Assembly (NCBI RefSeq): GCF_004118635.1
Contig: NZ_SDGU01000026.1
Span: 1-64,000, forward strand
DNA length: 64,000 nt
Reading direction: 5' to 3'
Source of the DNA: Chlorobaculum sp. 24CR
Lineage (GTDB): Bacteria > Bacteroidota > Chlorobiia > Chlorobiales > Chlorobiaceae
Shown here: positions 49,505-59,140 of the stretch, in pieces
How the letters are laid out: each line of letters begins with the position of its first letter
Numbering within the stretch: position 1 is the first letter of the stretch
Made by a program: the position numbers and the translations under genes
The notes under the pieces: generated by a model
Told to the model about the DNA's origin: nothing
The model's database searches: none
What the model saw: the letters and a program-made list of their open reading frames with translations, nothing else

Positions 49505-49542
49505 ATAAGGCTTATAGGTCATATACGACCTATAAGCCTTAT
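49505..49542. terminator. Hairpin between convergent sixA and gpsA
   Basis: A perfect 16-base stem, ATAAGGCTTATAGGTC (49505-49520) with its complement at 49527-49542, loop of six. It can also be read as degenerate 9-base units (CCTATAAG, ACCTATAAG) like the repeats at 54687 and 55671. It probably terminates from both sides. Confidence 0.6.
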
Positions 49543-49553
49543 AGACCTAAACT

Positions 49554-50555
49554 TCAATAATGCTCGGGCTTCGGCTCTCGCTCCATCAGATCGAGTATGG
49601 CTTGCTGGGCGGGTTTGTCTTCAAAAAGCATTTCATAGACGGCTTGCGAGATAGGCATCTCCACGCCGAGGCGTTCGGCCAGTTTGACCACGGCCTTTGA
49701 GGTGAGCACCCCTTCGGCCACCATGCTCATTTCGCTGATCACATCGTCGAGCTTTCGGCCTTTGCCGATCTGCTCGCCGACGTAGCGGTTGCGGCTGTGC
49801 TGGCTCAGGCAGGTGACGACCAGATCGCCGATCCCGGAGAGGCCCGACAGCGTCAGCGGATCCGCGCCAAGCTTTGTGCTGAGGCGTGAGATTTCAGCCA
49901 GCCCGCGCGTGATGATCGCCGCTTTGGCGTTGTCGCCGAAGCCGAGTCCGTCGGAGACCCCGGCAGCGATGGCGATGATGTTCTTGACCGATCCGGCGAT
50001 TTCGACGCCAATGAGGTCAGTGTTGACATAAACGCGAAAGCCGTTGGTGTGGAACACCTCCTGAACCAGGCAGGCGGTCTGTTCCGAAACGGAGCAGGCC
50101 ACGACGGTTGTCGGCTGCTTCTGGGCGACCTCCTCGGCGTGGCTTGGGCCGTAGAGCGCGGCGATCTGCTCCGGCGCGACGCCAGGCAGCGTTTCGAGCA
50201 ACACCTCGGACATGCGTTTGCCGCTCTCCAGCTCGATGCCCTTGGCGACGTTGACGATGACTTTGCCGCTGAGCGGCAGGTCGGCAAACGCCGCAGCCGT
50301 CTCCCTGAGCGCATGTGACGGCACGGCGGCGACGATCATTTCGGCCTGCTTGACCGCTTCGTGAAGATTTTCGACTACGTGAAGGTTTTCGGGAAAAAGC
50401 ACCCCCTTCAGGTAGCGCTTGTTCTCGCGGTCAGCCTCCAGCGCACGGGCGAACTCCGGGCGATGCGCCCAAAGCCGCACTTCGTGCCTCTTGTTGGCCA
50501 GCAGAATGGCGAGGGTGGTGCCCCAGCTCCCCGCGCCGAGAACGGTGATCTTCAT
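49554..50555 (-). CDS. gpsA: Glycerol-3-phosphate dehydrogenase (NAD(P)+)
   Basis: 333 residues. Rossmann start [34 protein letters not shown] and [19 protein letters not shown] blocks of GpsA. It reduces dihydroxyacetone phosphate to sn-glycerol 3-phosphate, the substrate of PlsY, which is encoded immediately upstream (16-base gap). The pair makes the first steps of phospholipid synthesis. Confidence 0.97.
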   Translation of the reverse strand: MKITVLGAGSWGTTLAILLANKRHEVRLWAHRPEFARALEADRENKRYLKGVLFPENLHVVENLHEAVKQAEMIVAAVPSHALRETAAAFADLPLSGKVIVNVAKGIELESGKRMSEVLLETLPGVAPEQIAALYGPSHAEEVAQKQPTTVVACSVSEQTACLVQEVFHTNGFRVYVNTDLIGVEIAGSVKNIIAIAAGVSDGLGFGDNAKAAIITRGLAEISRLSTKLGADPLTLSGLSGIGDLVVTCLSQHSRNRYVGEQIGKGRKLDDVISEMSMVAEGVLTSKAVVKLAERLGVEMPISQAVYEMLFEDKPAQQAILDLMEREPKPEHY

Positions 50556-50570
50556 CGCGCCTCCGGCTCC

Positions 50571-51269
50571 TCAGCTCTTCCGCCCGAAGCTCAGGCGGTT
50601 TTCGGTTCCTGAAAAGAGACGCCTGATGTTGGCGCGATGGGTGTAGATGATCGCCACGGCTACAATGCCTCCGAATATGAGAAGGTGATAATCGAGGCTG
50701 TCATGCACGAACCAATGGTCGAAAAAACGGTAATCGAGGCCGGAGCCGAGATCGAACAGGTACTTGCGGATGGCGATGATCAGCGGAAAGGCGATGGCGG
50801 CAAAGATCGAACCGACCGACACATAGCGAGAAATCGTGACGGTGAGCAGGAAGATGCCGATCACCATGAGCATACTCACCGGCGCGAGTCCTATCAGCAT
50901 TCCGGCGGCGGTGCTGACCCCCTTGCCCCCCTTGAATCCGGCGAAGACCGTGAAGACGTGGCCAATGACGGCGGCCATGCCTGCGACAAGGCTCAGGGCG
51001 ACCTCGTTCATATCAGGAAACGCGCCGAGGGGATGGGCCTTGAAAAAGGCGACCACCGGCACGGCGGCAATCGTTCCCTTGGCGATGTCGATGAGCGTCA
51101 CGACCAGACCCACCTTCCAGCCCAGCACCCGGAAGGCGTTGGTGCCGCCAGCATTGCCGCTGCCGTAGTCGCGGACATCGATGCCCTTGAGCAACTTTCC
51201 GGCAATGATGCTGGTCGGAATTGAGCCGATGAGGTAAGCAACGGCGACGATGGCAAGAAATGTCAGCAT
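50571..51269 (-). CDS. plsY: Glycerol-3-phosphate acyltransferase PlsY
   Basis: 232 residues, multipass membrane protein with [37 protein letters not shown] near the start and [24 protein letters not shown], both PlsY signatures. It acylates glycerol 3-phosphate from acyl phosphate at the inner membrane. I use the ATG at 51269 because the earlier start adds residues before the first helix with no support. Confidence 0.95.
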   Translation of the reverse strand: MLTFLAIVAVAYLIGSIPTSIIAGKLLKGIDVRDYGSGNAGGTNAFRVLGWKVGLVVTLIDIAKGTIAAVPVVAFFKAHPLGAFPDMNEVALSLVAGMAAVIGHVFTVFAGFKGGKGVSTAAGMLIGLAPVSMLMVIGIFLLTVTISRYVSVGSIFAAIAFPLIIAIRKYLFDLGSGLDYRFFDHWFVHDSLDYHLLIFGGIVAVAIIYTHRANIRRLFSGTENRLSFGRKS

Positions 51270-51311
51270 GTCAATCAGGATTGAATGATGAACGAACACT
51301 CGATCTGAAGA

Positions 51312-52301
51312 TCAGGCCTTGACGACCTCGCCTGCAATGTAGGCATTTTCCTCTCTCGACTTCAAGTAGCCCATAAGGTGATCGACGCGATCCTTCGAGA
51401 CAATCATCACCAGGCCGAGGCCGAGGTTGAAGGTGCGGCGCATATCCTCTTCGGGCACCGAGCCTTCGCGGCGGATCAGGTCGAAAATCGGCAGTTCGGG
51501 CCACGAGTTCCAGTCCACCGACAGCGTGAGACCTTCCGGCACGATGCGCATGGTGTTGCCCATCAGGCCGCCGCCGGTGATGTGCGACATGCCGCGCAAG
51601 TCGCCCGTGCCAAGCAACGGCTCGATGACCGACAGGTAGGAGCGGTGCACCTTCAGCAGCTCCTCGCCGACCGTGCCGTCGAGTTCGGCGAAGGTCTCGT
51701 TCATCCGCCCTTCGAACACCTTGCGGGCCAGCGAATAGCCGTTGGTGTGCAGGCCGGTCGAGGGCAGGCCGATCAAGACGTCGCCCTCTTCGATCTGCGA
51801 GCCGTTGATGATGTGCGGCTGATCGACCACGCCGACAATCGTTCCGGCCAGGTCGAAATCCTCCGCGTCATAGACGCCCGGCATCTCGGCGGTCTCGCCA
51901 CCGATGAGGGCCGCGCCGTTCTCGCGGCACGCCTTCACCATGCCGGTCACGACCGACGCGGCGATCTCCGGCTTGAGCTTGCCGCAAGCGTAGTAGTCGA
52001 GGAAAAAGAGCGGACGCGCGCCGCAGACCAGAATATCGTTCACGCAGTGGTTGACCAGGCACGAGCCGACCGTGTCGTACTTGCCGAGTTCGATGGCGAT
52101 CTTGAGTTTGGTGCCCACGCCGTCGATGCTGCTCACCAAAACCGGCTGCTCGTAGTTGGCGAAGTCAGGCCGGAAAAAGCCGCCGAACGCGCCGATGTCG
52201 GTCATCACCTGCGGGGTGAAGGTCTGGCGAACATGAGGTTTGATGAGGCGGACAAACTCCTCGCCCGCAGAAATATCGACTCCGGCTTTCTTGTAATCCA
52301 T
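51312..52301 (-). CDS. purM: Phosphoribosylformylglycinamidine cyclo-ligase (AIR synthetase)
   Basis: 329 residues: [45 protein letters not shown] and [11 protein letters not shown]-like ([11 protein letters not shown]) blocks of PurM. It closes the imidazole ring in purine synthesis using ATP. It is on the minus strand upstream of plsY with a 42-base gap. Confidence 0.97.
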   Translation of the reverse strand: MDYKKAGVDISAGEEFVRLIKPHVRQTFTPQVMTDIGAFGGFFRPDFANYEQPVLVSSIDGVGTKLKIAIELGKYDTVGSCLVNHCVNDILVCGARPLFFLDYYACGKLKPEIAASVVTGMVKACRENGAALIGGETAEMPGVYDAEDFDLAGTIVGVVDQPHIINGSQIEEGDVLIGLPSTGLHTNGYSLARKVFEGRMNETFAELDGTVGEELLKVHRSYLSVIEPLLGTGDLRGMSHITGGGLMGNTMRIVPEGLTLSVDWNSWPELPIFDLIRREGSVPEEDMRRTFNLGLGLVMIVSKDRVDHLMGYLKSREENAYIAGEVVKA

Positions 52302-52352
52302 AGTTCTTTTTCGTGATTATCCTGTTGTTGCTCCGGCCATGAAAACTCCTGA

Positions 52353-52420
52353 CAATTGCCCCGGACTTCAGGCCGGGGTATGCGAATACAGTAACATAAA
52401 TCTGGGCTTCAGCCCAATTG
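52353..52420 (-). repeat. Double-hairpin interspersed repeat, copy C
   Basis: CAATTG at both ends enclose CCCCGGACTTCAGGCCGGGG (52359-52378), an AT-rich spacer and GGGCTTCAGCCC (52404-52415). It is the same element as the copy at 47734, in inverse orientation, with a few substitutions. It is in the purM-lysC spacer. Confidence 0.8.
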
Positions 52421-52489
52421 CTGCTGCGGAGGAGGTCGCCATTGATTGTTGCCGGATTAACAACTCTATTCTCGACCTGCCGCAGATTT

Positions 52490-53902
52490 TCAGCTTCCCG
52501 CCGGTTTTTCGAAAATCGCGTCGCACTGCGATTCCGCGAAGAACTCGCAGTGCAGGCCTGAAACAGCCGCTTTCACGTCGCTCTCATCGACCACAACACC
52601 CACGTTGATTTCCGAGGCGCCCTGCGAAATCATGCGCAGGTTGACGTTGCAGAGCGAGTTGAAAATCCGGCCTGCAACCCCCTTCGACAGGCGGAGGTTG
52701 TCGCCGACCACGCTGACCGTGGCCACCTTGTGCTCGATCTCGACCTCGCCGAGAGCGCCCAGCGCCTTGATGAACGCCTCGCTCACCGAGCCGTCGTCAA
52801 CCGTCAGGGAGACCGACACCTCGCTGGTCGAAATCATCTCGACCGAAATGGCGAAGCGCTCGAACACGTCGAACAGTTCGCTCATGAAGCCGTGACGGCC
52901 AAACATCCGGTTGGAGCGGATGTTCAGGATCGCCTGCCCCTTTTTGACGGCGATCGACTTGACCAGACCACCGTGGCTCTTGCCCTTCAGCAGCTCCGGA
53001 TCGTTGGTAATCAGGGTGCCTTTGGAGTCCGGATGCCAGGTGTTGAGCACATAGACCGGGATGTTCTTTTCGACCGCCGGGGCGATGGTGTCGGGATGGA
53101 GCACCTTGGCGCCAAGGTAGGCCAGCTCGGCGGCTTCGGAGAAGGTCATGACCCGGATGCTGCGCGCGTCAGGAACCATGCGGGGATCGGTGGTCATCAC
53201 GCCGTCCACGTCGGTCCAGATTTCGATGGAGTTCGAGTGGAGCCACGCGCCGAACAGCGCCGCCGACAGGTCGGAGCCGCCGCGTCCGAGCGTGGTGGTG
53301 CGGCCCGACCCGGTCGAACCGATGTAGCCCTGCGTCACCACCACCGTGCCCGCGTCGAGCAGCGGCTTGATGATCTCGCTGGTGTTCTTGCGGCAGGTTT
53401 CGGCGAGCGGGCGGGCGAAGCCGTAGCGGTCGTCGGTAATCATCACCGTGCGCGCGTCGAGCCATTCGCAACGCACGCCCGCTTCGTTCAGCGCGGCGGC
53501 GAAGACGCTGGTCGAGAGCAGCTCGCCGAAGGAGCAGAAGCGGTCCCGGGAGCGCTCGGTCAGTTCGCCGACGATCTCGATGCCCTCGGTCAACCGTTCG
53601 AGCCGGGTGAGATAGACCTCGATCTTTTCGATCACCGCCGTCCGCAGCCCCTCGCTCCCGATAAGCTCCCCGATCAGATCGAGGTGGAACCGGCGAACTT
53701 CGGAGACCAGTTGTTTGGCCTCTTCGAGTCGGCTTGCGCCAGCCGTGTCGGCGATCCGGATCAGTTTGTTGGTGATGCCGCTGCACGCGCTCAAAACGAC
53801 GAGCGGCGCGCCCGATCTCATCCTTTCAGCGACGTTGGCGATCACCTGCCGCATGGCCGCAGCCGTGCCGACAGAGGTGCCGCCAAATTTCATGACTACC
53901 AT
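52490..53902 (-). CDS. lysC: Aspartate kinase
   Basis: 470 residues. It begins [13 protein letters not shown], carries the catalytic [17 protein letters not shown] block near 215-231 and ends with two ACT domains (about 320-470) expected to bind lysine or threonine. It phosphorylates aspartate, the first step of lysine, threonine and methionine synthesis. Length and layout fit the LysC/AK III type. It is divergent from the lipoprotein gene on the plus strand. Confidence 0.95.
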   Translation of the reverse strand: MVVMKFGGTSVGTAAAMRQVIANVAERMRSGAPLVVLSACSGITNKLIRIADTAGASRLEEAKQLVSEVRRFHLDLIGELIGSEGLRTAVIEKIEVYLTRLERLTEGIEIVGELTERSRDRFCSFGELLSTSVFAAALNEAGVRCEWLDARTVMITDDRYGFARPLAETCRKNTSEIIKPLLDAGTVVVTQGYIGSTGSGRTTTLGRGGSDLSAALFGAWLHSNSIEIWTDVDGVMTTDPRMVPDARSIRVMTFSEAAELAYLGAKVLHPDTIAPAVEKNIPVYVLNTWHPDSKGTLITNDPELLKGKSHGGLVKSIAVKKGQAILNIRSNRMFGRHGFMSELFDVFERFAISVEMISTSEVSVSLTVDDGSVSEAFIKALGALGEVEIEHKVATVSVVGDNLRLSKGVAGRIFNSLCNVNLRMISQGASEINVGVVVDESDVKAAVSGLHCEFFAESQCDAIFEKPAGS

Positions 53903-54029
53903 AACCTCAATCGAAAGAAGTGGATAGTGATCGTTTCAGGATCGTTTTCCGGTTCGGATTTACTATACTTCCATGATCGGCATACAACTCATGAACCCAG
54001 AACACCGGAAACCCAGTCTTACCGGCCCC

Positions 54030-54638
54030 ATGAACGAGATTACCCGATTCGCCCCGAAAGGAGCAAATGCAGAACGCATTCTCAGGACGGCGGCGCTTCT
54101 TGCGCTTTCGTGCCTCACGCTCGTGCTTGGCGCATGTCAGAGCACACGGTCACTCTCCGATCGCATGGAGAGCAAATATAGTTTAAAAAAGAGAAAAACT
54201 TCTATCTCCCGCCTCTGGCCGCAAGGCCCGGAACGGTGCAGCCTGCCGGTACAGGTCTCCGGACGCGCCTTCAGGTCGATGCTCGATTCCATCGAAGACT
54301 CCAGAGGAGTCAGGTACCGCTTTGGCGGAACCACGCCGGATGGCTTTGACTGCTCCGGCTTCGTGCAGTATTTGTACAACCTCTCGTTCCAGATGCTGTT
54401 GCCCCGTACCTCTGGCGAACTCGCGCTGGTAGGCCCGATCATTCGCCGGGATCGCCTGCAACCCGGCGACCTGGTTTTCTTTGCCTCCGGAGACGAGATC
54501 ACCCACGTCGGCGTCTATATCGGCAACCAACGCTTCGCTCACGCCTCATCAAAGGCTGGCATCAGCGTAAACACGCTGTTTCAAAGCTATTACAACGCCC
54601 GCTTCGCCTTCGGCACGAGAATTATTCGGGTGGAGTAG
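54030..54638 (+). CDS. NlpC/P60-family lipoprotein (peptidoglycan endopeptidase)
   Basis: 202 residues with a lipoprotein signal (LALSCLTLVLGAC) and a C-terminal NlpC/P60 domain: nucleophile Cys in GFDCSGFVQYLY, His in THVGVYIG and the family third residue in FAHASSKAG. It likely cuts gamma-D-Glu-DAP bonds in peptidoglycan at the outer membrane. An upstream ATG at 53973 would add 19 residues. It resembles Spr/NlpC. Confidence 0.9.
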   Translation: MNEITRFAPKGANAERILRTAALLALSCLTLVLGACQSTRSLSDRMESKYSLKKRKTSISRLWPQGPERCSLPVQVSGRAFRSMLDSIEDSRGVRYRFGGTTPDGFDCSGFVQYLYNLSFQMLLPRTSGELALVGPIIRRDRLQPGDLVFFASGDEITHVGVYIGNQRFAHASSKAGISVNTLFQSYYNARFAFGTRIIRVE

Positions 54639-54686
54639 CCGCGCGGTGGACTTGGTGGACGGAAGAACGGGAATTCCGCAGTTCAT

Positions 54687-54740
54687 TCCCAATAGTCCCA
54701 ATAGTCCCACAAGTCCCAACAGACCCATTCGTCCCAATCT
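54687..54740 (+). repeat. 9-base degenerate tandem repeat
   Basis: Six consecutive 9-base units, TCCCAATAG, TCCCAATAG, TCCCACAAG, TCCCAACAG, ACCCATTCG, TCCCAATCT, in the spacer before prmA. The same kind of unit occurs at 55671-55706 and as an inverted form near 49505. Confidence 0.85.
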
Positions 54741-54795
54741 CGCCGTTTTGCTATCTTGCCGCACTGGCAACACGCAATACACCAACAAAACCTCC

Positions 54796-55665
54796 ATGCA
54801 ACCGCCGAAAACTCACAACCACATCGAACTCGCCTTCGAGATCGACAGCGACCTGTACGAACTCTACATCGCCCTGCTCTCGCAGGAGGGGATCGAATAT
54901 TTTCTCGAAGAGGACACAAAGCTGCTGGCCTATCTGCCCGAGGGCGAGTGGAACGCCGAAAAGGAGGAGGCCATCAAAACGCTGTTGCAGGAGACCTTTG
55001 GCTCCGCGCCGCACTTCACGGCGTCGTTCATGGCCGACCGGAACTGGAACGCCGAGTGGGAGGCGCATTTGCAGCCGGTGGAAATTTCCGACCGCTTCCT
55101 CATCGTCCAGCACCAGAAGGATTATACGGTCAAGCCGGGCCAGATCGTCATCGCCATCAACCCGAAAATGTCGTTCGGCACCGGCTACCACGCCACCACA
55201 CGCCTGATGATGCGCCAGATGGAGGAGCTCGACCTCGCCGACAAAAAGATCATGGACATCGGCACCGGCACCGGCGTCTTGGCCATCGCGGCCCGCAAGC
55301 TCGGCAACCGCAACCCGATTCTCGCCTTCGACAACAACGCCTGGGCGGCCGAGAACGCCGTCGAAAACGTCGCCGAAAACAGCGTGGCCGACATTCGGGT
55401 GGAGCTGCTCGACGCCGAGGAGGAGCTGGTGGCAAACCTCAAGGAGGGCTACGACCTGATTCTGGCCAACATCAACAAGAACGTGCTCGACCGCATCCTG
55501 CCGGTCATCGGCCGCCACGCGCCAACCGCGCAGGTGCTGCTTTCGGGCGTGCTGGTCTATGACGAACCGTGGCTGAAGCAACTCCTCAAGCGCATCGACT
55601 ACACCAACGTCAAGACCATCTACGAAGACGAATGGCTCTCGGCCCTGATCGAACCAAAAGACTGA
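54796..55665 (+). CDS. prmA: Ribosomal protein L11 methyltransferase
   Basis: 289 residues: SAM site MDIGTGTGVLAIAARK, the PrmA NPKMSFGTGYHATTRLM block and NINKNVL. It methylates L11 of the large ribosomal subunit. I use the ATG at 54796 because the upstream in-frame extension runs through the 9-base repeat. N-terminal residues match the usual PrmA start (IELAFEIDSDLYELY). Confidence 0.94.
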   Translation: MQPPKTHNHIELAFEIDSDLYELYIALLSQEGIEYFLEEDTKLLAYLPEGEWNAEKEEAIKTLLQETFGSAPHFTASFMADRNWNAEWEAHLQPVEISDRFLIVQHQKDYTVKPGQIVIAINPKMSFGTGYHATTRLMMRQMEELDLADKKIMDIGTGTGVLAIAARKLGNRNPILAFDNNAWAAENAVENVAENSVADIRVELLDAEEELVANLKEGYDLILANINKNVLDRILPVIGRHAPTAQVLLSGVLVYDEPWLKQLLKRIDYTNVKTIYEDEWLSALIEPKD

Positions 55666-55670
55666 TATTC

Positions 55671-55706
55671 ACCTATTCGTCCTATTCGACCTATGAGTCC
55701 TATTCT
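55671..55706 (+). repeat. 9-base degenerate tandem repeat
   Basis: Four units, ACCTATTCG, TCCTATTCG, ACCTATGAG, TCCTATTCT, in the gap between prmA and the Ppx gene. Same 9-base period and (T/A)CCYAT core as the array before prmA. The Met at 55693 falls inside it. Confidence 0.85.
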
Positions 55707-55713
55707 TAAAACC

Positions 55714-56661
55714 ATGCCCAACGCAACCGAACGCATCGCCTGCATCGACGTCGGCACCAACACGGCGCTCTTGCTGGTCGCCGATCTCGAACCCGCCACC
55801 GGCAAGATCGTGACCGTCGATCACCGCCAGACCATCGTGCGCCTCGGCCAGAAGGTCGATGAGCACCGGATGATCCACCCCGAAGCGCTCGAACGGCTGA
55901 CCGCCTGCATGACGGAGTACCGAAAGCTGTGCGACGAGCTTGGCGTGCAGCGCATCCTCGCCGTCGGCACCAGCGCCCTGCGCGACGCGGCCAACCGCGA
56001 CGAAGTGATCGCGGCGGTGAAAAGCGCGACCGGCATCGAAATCAGGTGCATCAGCGGCGAGGATGAGGCCGCGCTCACCTTCTTCGGCGCGGTGGCCGGA
56101 CTGCCGGAGGCGCCGGAGCCGTTCACGGTGATCGACATCGGCGGCGGCAGCACCGAGATCATCATGGGCACCGCCAACGCGCTCGAAAGCGCGGTCAGCA
56201 TGAACGTCGGCTCGGTGAGAATGACCGAGCGCTTCTGCACCTCGCAGCCGCCGTCGCCGGAGGAGTTCGAGGCGGCGCGCGAGGAGATCGACCGGCAGCT
56301 CGCCGCCGCGCTGCCGCCCTTCTTCGCGGGTCGTCAGCAGGTGTTCGGCGTGGCGGGCACGCTGAACACCATCGCGCAGGTCTGCCTCGGTGACCGGCAG
56401 TTCGACGCCGGGCGGGTGCAGGGTTTCCGGCTTGAGTACGACGCGGTGCATGAGCTCGTCGAACAGCTCCGCGCGATGACGATCGACGAAATCGTGGCAT
56501 TCGGCATTCCCGAAGGCCGCGCCGACGTCTTTACGATGGGCGTGCTGATTTTGCACCAGTTCATGCGGATGCTCGGCGTTGGCAGCCTGACGGTCAGCAT
56601 CCAGGGCCTGCGCTACGGCGTGGCGCAACGGGAGCTTCAGAAGCTTCGCCGTCGGAGCTGA
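55714..56661 (+). CDS. Ppx/GppA-type phosphatase
   Basis: 315 residues beginning MPNATERIACIDVGTNTALLLVADLE with the phosphate loop and IGGGSTEII near residue 140, both Ppx/GppA signatures. It hydrolyses polyphosphate or pppGpp. It lacks the C-terminal HD-like domain of the long form. The Met at 55693 is inside the 9-base repeat, so I prefer 55714. It appears co-transcribed with prmA. Confidence 0.9.
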   Translation: MPNATERIACIDVGTNTALLLVADLEPATGKIVTVDHRQTIVRLGQKVDEHRMIHPEALERLTACMTEYRKLCDELGVQRILAVGTSALRDAANRDEVIAAVKSATGIEIRCISGEDEAALTFFGAVAGLPEAPEPFTVIDIGGGSTEIIMGTANALESAVSMNVGSVRMTERFCTSQPPSPEEFEAAREEIDRQLAAALPPFFAGRQQVFGVAGTLNTIAQVCLGDRQFDAGRVQGFRLEYDAVHELVEQLRAMTIDEIVAFGIPEGRADVFTMGVLILHQFMRMLGVGSLTVSIQGLRYGVAQRELQKLRRRS

Positions 56662-56664
56662 GAG

Positions 56665-57864
56665 TCACGGCTTGCGGCACGACAGCCAGACGAGGTCGCC
56701 CGACGAATCCTTCGTGAAGAATAGAAACCGCTCGCTGCTCTCGCCGAGCTTGCAGCGCTTGCGCAGCTCTTCGACGGAGAGCGGAAAATCGCGCCGCTGA
56801 ATGGCCGCATTCGTGATTCCCAGTTCCGCAAGCTCTTTCCGGAAGCTCTTTGGCCTGAACGGGCGACACGCCTCGATCCGAAAACTCCGTCCGGGAAACG
56901 ATTCAACAAGCCGATCCGACGTGAGATAATCGACCGTGCGATTCAGGAATTCGAGCTGCATTTGCCGCGCAAGTTCGCCGGTGAGTCGCGCCTTGATGAT
57001 GGCCGCATCCGGCTCGTAGAGCCACGCGCCGGGCGTTTCCGCGACAACACGAGCGGGAGGCTCGCCACCGGATGAGGCGATCTCGAACGGCTTGTCGCCC
57101 AGACACGCCGCGCGAACCTCCGGCGTCCGGCCAGCTTCGCGCCCGCGATCCAGCAGCAGCAGCACCTCCTTGCACTCGCCCTCGACCGACACCGCGATAA
57201 CCGTCGAGAGCGACGGAAGCGACCGCTCAAGCCCGCTGATCTCCAGCGCGGGCGACGCCTTGATGCAGACCTGTCGCGCCTTGCGCAACATCAGGTCGTG
57301 CAGCCGCACCACATCGGGACTCGACGCCACGAGGCTCGCTGAGCGCCCGCCATGCTCCCGCCGCGCCGGATCGACCAGCAGGCAGTCGAACGAATCGTCG
57401 TCGTATCCGTCGAGCAGCTCCGCGCTGTCGCCGACGTGCGTCTCGACGTTCGTCACGCCCATCGTTCGCCGGTTCGCCTCCGCCAGCCGCGCCAGCGCCT
57501 CGCTTCGCTCGCACGACACCACCTCGCCGAAGCGCCGGGCCAGGAAGAGCGTGTCGATGCCGAGGCCGCCGGTCAGCTCAATCGCCCGCCGCCCCTGCAT
57601 GAGCGAGGCTTTCCACGCCGCCGCCCGCTCGCCCGAAGCCTGTTCGAGCGCGAGCCGCGTGTAGAGCAGCGGAAAGCGCGACAGCGACGGCAGCTTCACG
57701 GCGGCCTTCTTGCGGCAGGCAATCTGCTCGGCTATCGCCCGTACCGGCAGATCGCTCCGCCCGTGAAAGCGCAACGCAAACGCCGCCGGATCGTCGCTCG
57801 CGTGAGCATCGATCAAGGCAAGCACCTGCGGATCGAAGAGGCTGTGGAGTTCATCGAGGGTCAT
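56665..57864 (-). CDS. THUMP-like class I SAM methyltransferase
   Basis: 399 residues. A methyltransferase domain starts near residue 95 (AIELTGGLGIDTLFLARRF, VSCERSEALARLAEANRR, CLLVDPARREHGG), and a C-terminal part (about 310-390) looks like the THUMP-like domain. The family is predicted to methylate RNA. A role in 23S or tRNA modification is inferred. It ends four bases from the convergent Ppx gene. Confidence 0.82.
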   Translation of the reverse strand: MTLDELHSLFDPQVLALIDAHASDDPAAFALRFHGRSDLPVRAIAEQIACRKKAAVKLPSLSRFPLLYTRLALEQASGERAAAWKASLMQGRRAIELTGGLGIDTLFLARRFGEVVSCERSEALARLAEANRRTMGVTNVETHVGDSAELLDGYDDDSFDCLLVDPARREHGGRSASLVASSPDVVRLHDLMLRKARQVCIKASPALEISGLERSLPSLSTVIAVSVEGECKEVLLLLDRGREAGRTPEVRAACLGDKPFEIASSGGEPPARVVAETPGAWLYEPDAAIIKARLTGELARQMQLEFLNRTVDYLTSDRLVESFPGRSFRIEACRPFRPKSFRKELAELGITNAAIQRRDFPLSVEELRKRCKLGESSERFLFFTKDSSGDLVWLSCRKP

Positions 57865-57885
57865 GGGGGGAATGGGACAGTTCGG

Positions 57886-59034
57886 CTACTCGAACTTATC
57901 GAGATATTCGCTGAAGGCAAAAATCCGGTAACGGGTCTGGCCGCTGACCTCTTTCAGAATGCCTTCGTCATGAAAAAAGGTAACCAGATCGTTGGCGGAT
58001 TTTGCGCTCAAACCGCAGATTTGCTGCACCTGCTTGACGGTGACGACCGGGTTGACGAACAGATGAGAAAGCAACGTCAAGGCCGTTTTTGCTCGCCTGC
58101 CGCTGGATTCGGTAAGATGCCGCTCGGTATCCTGTTTCAGGACAAGCACTTCCGACAAGGTTTGCGCAGCCTTCCGCGCCGTTTCATCGACGCCGACGAG
58201 AAAGTATTTCAGCCAGTGAAGCAGGTCGTTTTTTTCTCTCACCCGCGTCAGGTTTTCGTAATAGAGCATCCGGTTTTTCTCGAAAAACGAGGACAAATAC
58301 AGCAATGGCTTGTGAAGGATTTTTTCACTCACCAGATACAGGGTAATCAGAAGCCTCCCGATACGGCCATTGCCATCGAGAAAAGGATGAATGGTTTCGA
58401 ACTGGTAATGAGCTATGCCAATACGAACCAACGAAGGAACGACAATCTCCCGGTTATGCAGGAAATTTTCGAGGTCGCCCATCAATGGATCGATATAATG
58501 GTGGGCTGGCGGAATAAACGCTGCGTCTTTCAACGACGAGCCGCCAATCCAGTTCTGGCTCCGGCGAAATTCTCCGGGCTGGCGGTGCTGGCCACGGACG
58601 CCAGACAGCAGCAATTCATGCGCCTGACGGAGCAGCCGCGAGGATAGTGGCAGATGCTCCAGTTGTTGAATCGCGCCATTCATCGCCGCCATGTAGTTCC
58701 TGACCTCAAGCCAGTCATTGCGCCGTTCAGGCAGCACCTCTTCTTCCGGCAAAAGCGCTTCATCGAGCTGGGTCTGCGTACCTTCAATTCGGCTTGAAAT
58801 AACCGCCTCCTTGGTGACGTGCAACTGAATGAACAACTCAGTGTTTGGAACCAGACGGGCGTATGAGTTCAGCTCTCCGAGGCTGATGGACGCCTTTTCA
58901 AGCAACACACCCAACTGCACATCTTTCCATTGCCACTGAACATTGACCAGCTCAGGAACAAAATAGAGATATTCAAGTCCTTTTTCTTTTCTTCCAGCAA
59001 GGAATGCCTCGATGTCTCGAACAGGATTGGACAT
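57886..59034 (-). CDS. Fic-domain protein with C-terminal winged helix
   Basis: 382 residues. The Fic core has the motif HPFLDGNGRIGR with the catalytic His. The N-terminal helix carries the inhibitory motif SSRIEGT, so AMP transfer may be autoinhibited. A C-terminal winged-helix domain (about 310-382, TVKQVQQICGLSAKSANDLVTFFHDEGIL) suggests DNA binding. The ATG at 59034 is chosen for its GGAGG Shine-Dalgarno. Three copies of one motif upstream may be its own operator. Targets are unknown. Confidence 0.9.
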   Translation of the reverse strand: MSNPVRDIEAFLAGRKEKGLEYLYFVPELVNVQWQWKDVQLGVLLEKASISLGELNSYARLVPNTELFIQLHVTKEAVISSRIEGTQTQLDEALLPEEEVLPERRNDWLEVRNYMAAMNGAIQQLEHLPLSSRLLRQAHELLLSGVRGQHRQPGEFRRSQNWIGGSSLKDAAFIPPAHHYIDPLMGDLENFLHNREIVVPSLVRIGIAHYQFETIHPFLDGNGRIGRLLITLYLVSEKILHKPLLYLSSFFEKNRMLYYENLTRVREKNDLLHWLKYFLVGVDETARKAAQTLSEVLVLKQDTERHLTESSGRRAKTALTLLSHLFVNPVVTVKQVQQICGLSAKSANDLVTFFHDEGILKEVSGQTRYRIFAFSEYLDKFE

Positions 59035-59053
59035 AACAAGAAGCCTCCAAGAG

Positions 59054-59110
59054 ATTCTAAGTTTACTTTCAGGCTCAAAAGTAAACTTAAGAAATTCTAA
59101 GTTTACTTTC
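59054..59110. promoter_or_regulatory. Three-copy operator candidate upstream of the Fic gene
   Basis: ATTCTAAGTTTACTTTC occurs at 59054-59070 and again at 59094-59110, with an inverted related copy (AAAAGTAAACTTAAGAA) at 59077-59093 between them. It lies just upstream of the Fic start, so the winged-helix part of the Fic protein could bind here. Function inferred. Confidence 0.55.
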
Positions 59111-59140
59111 CTTCCATTTCCATCCATCTGCCTCCAACCG

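Noticed and set aside
54687-54740. 9-base repeat array considered as a CRISPR array
   Set aside because: Units are contiguous and only 9 bases long, without unique spacers.
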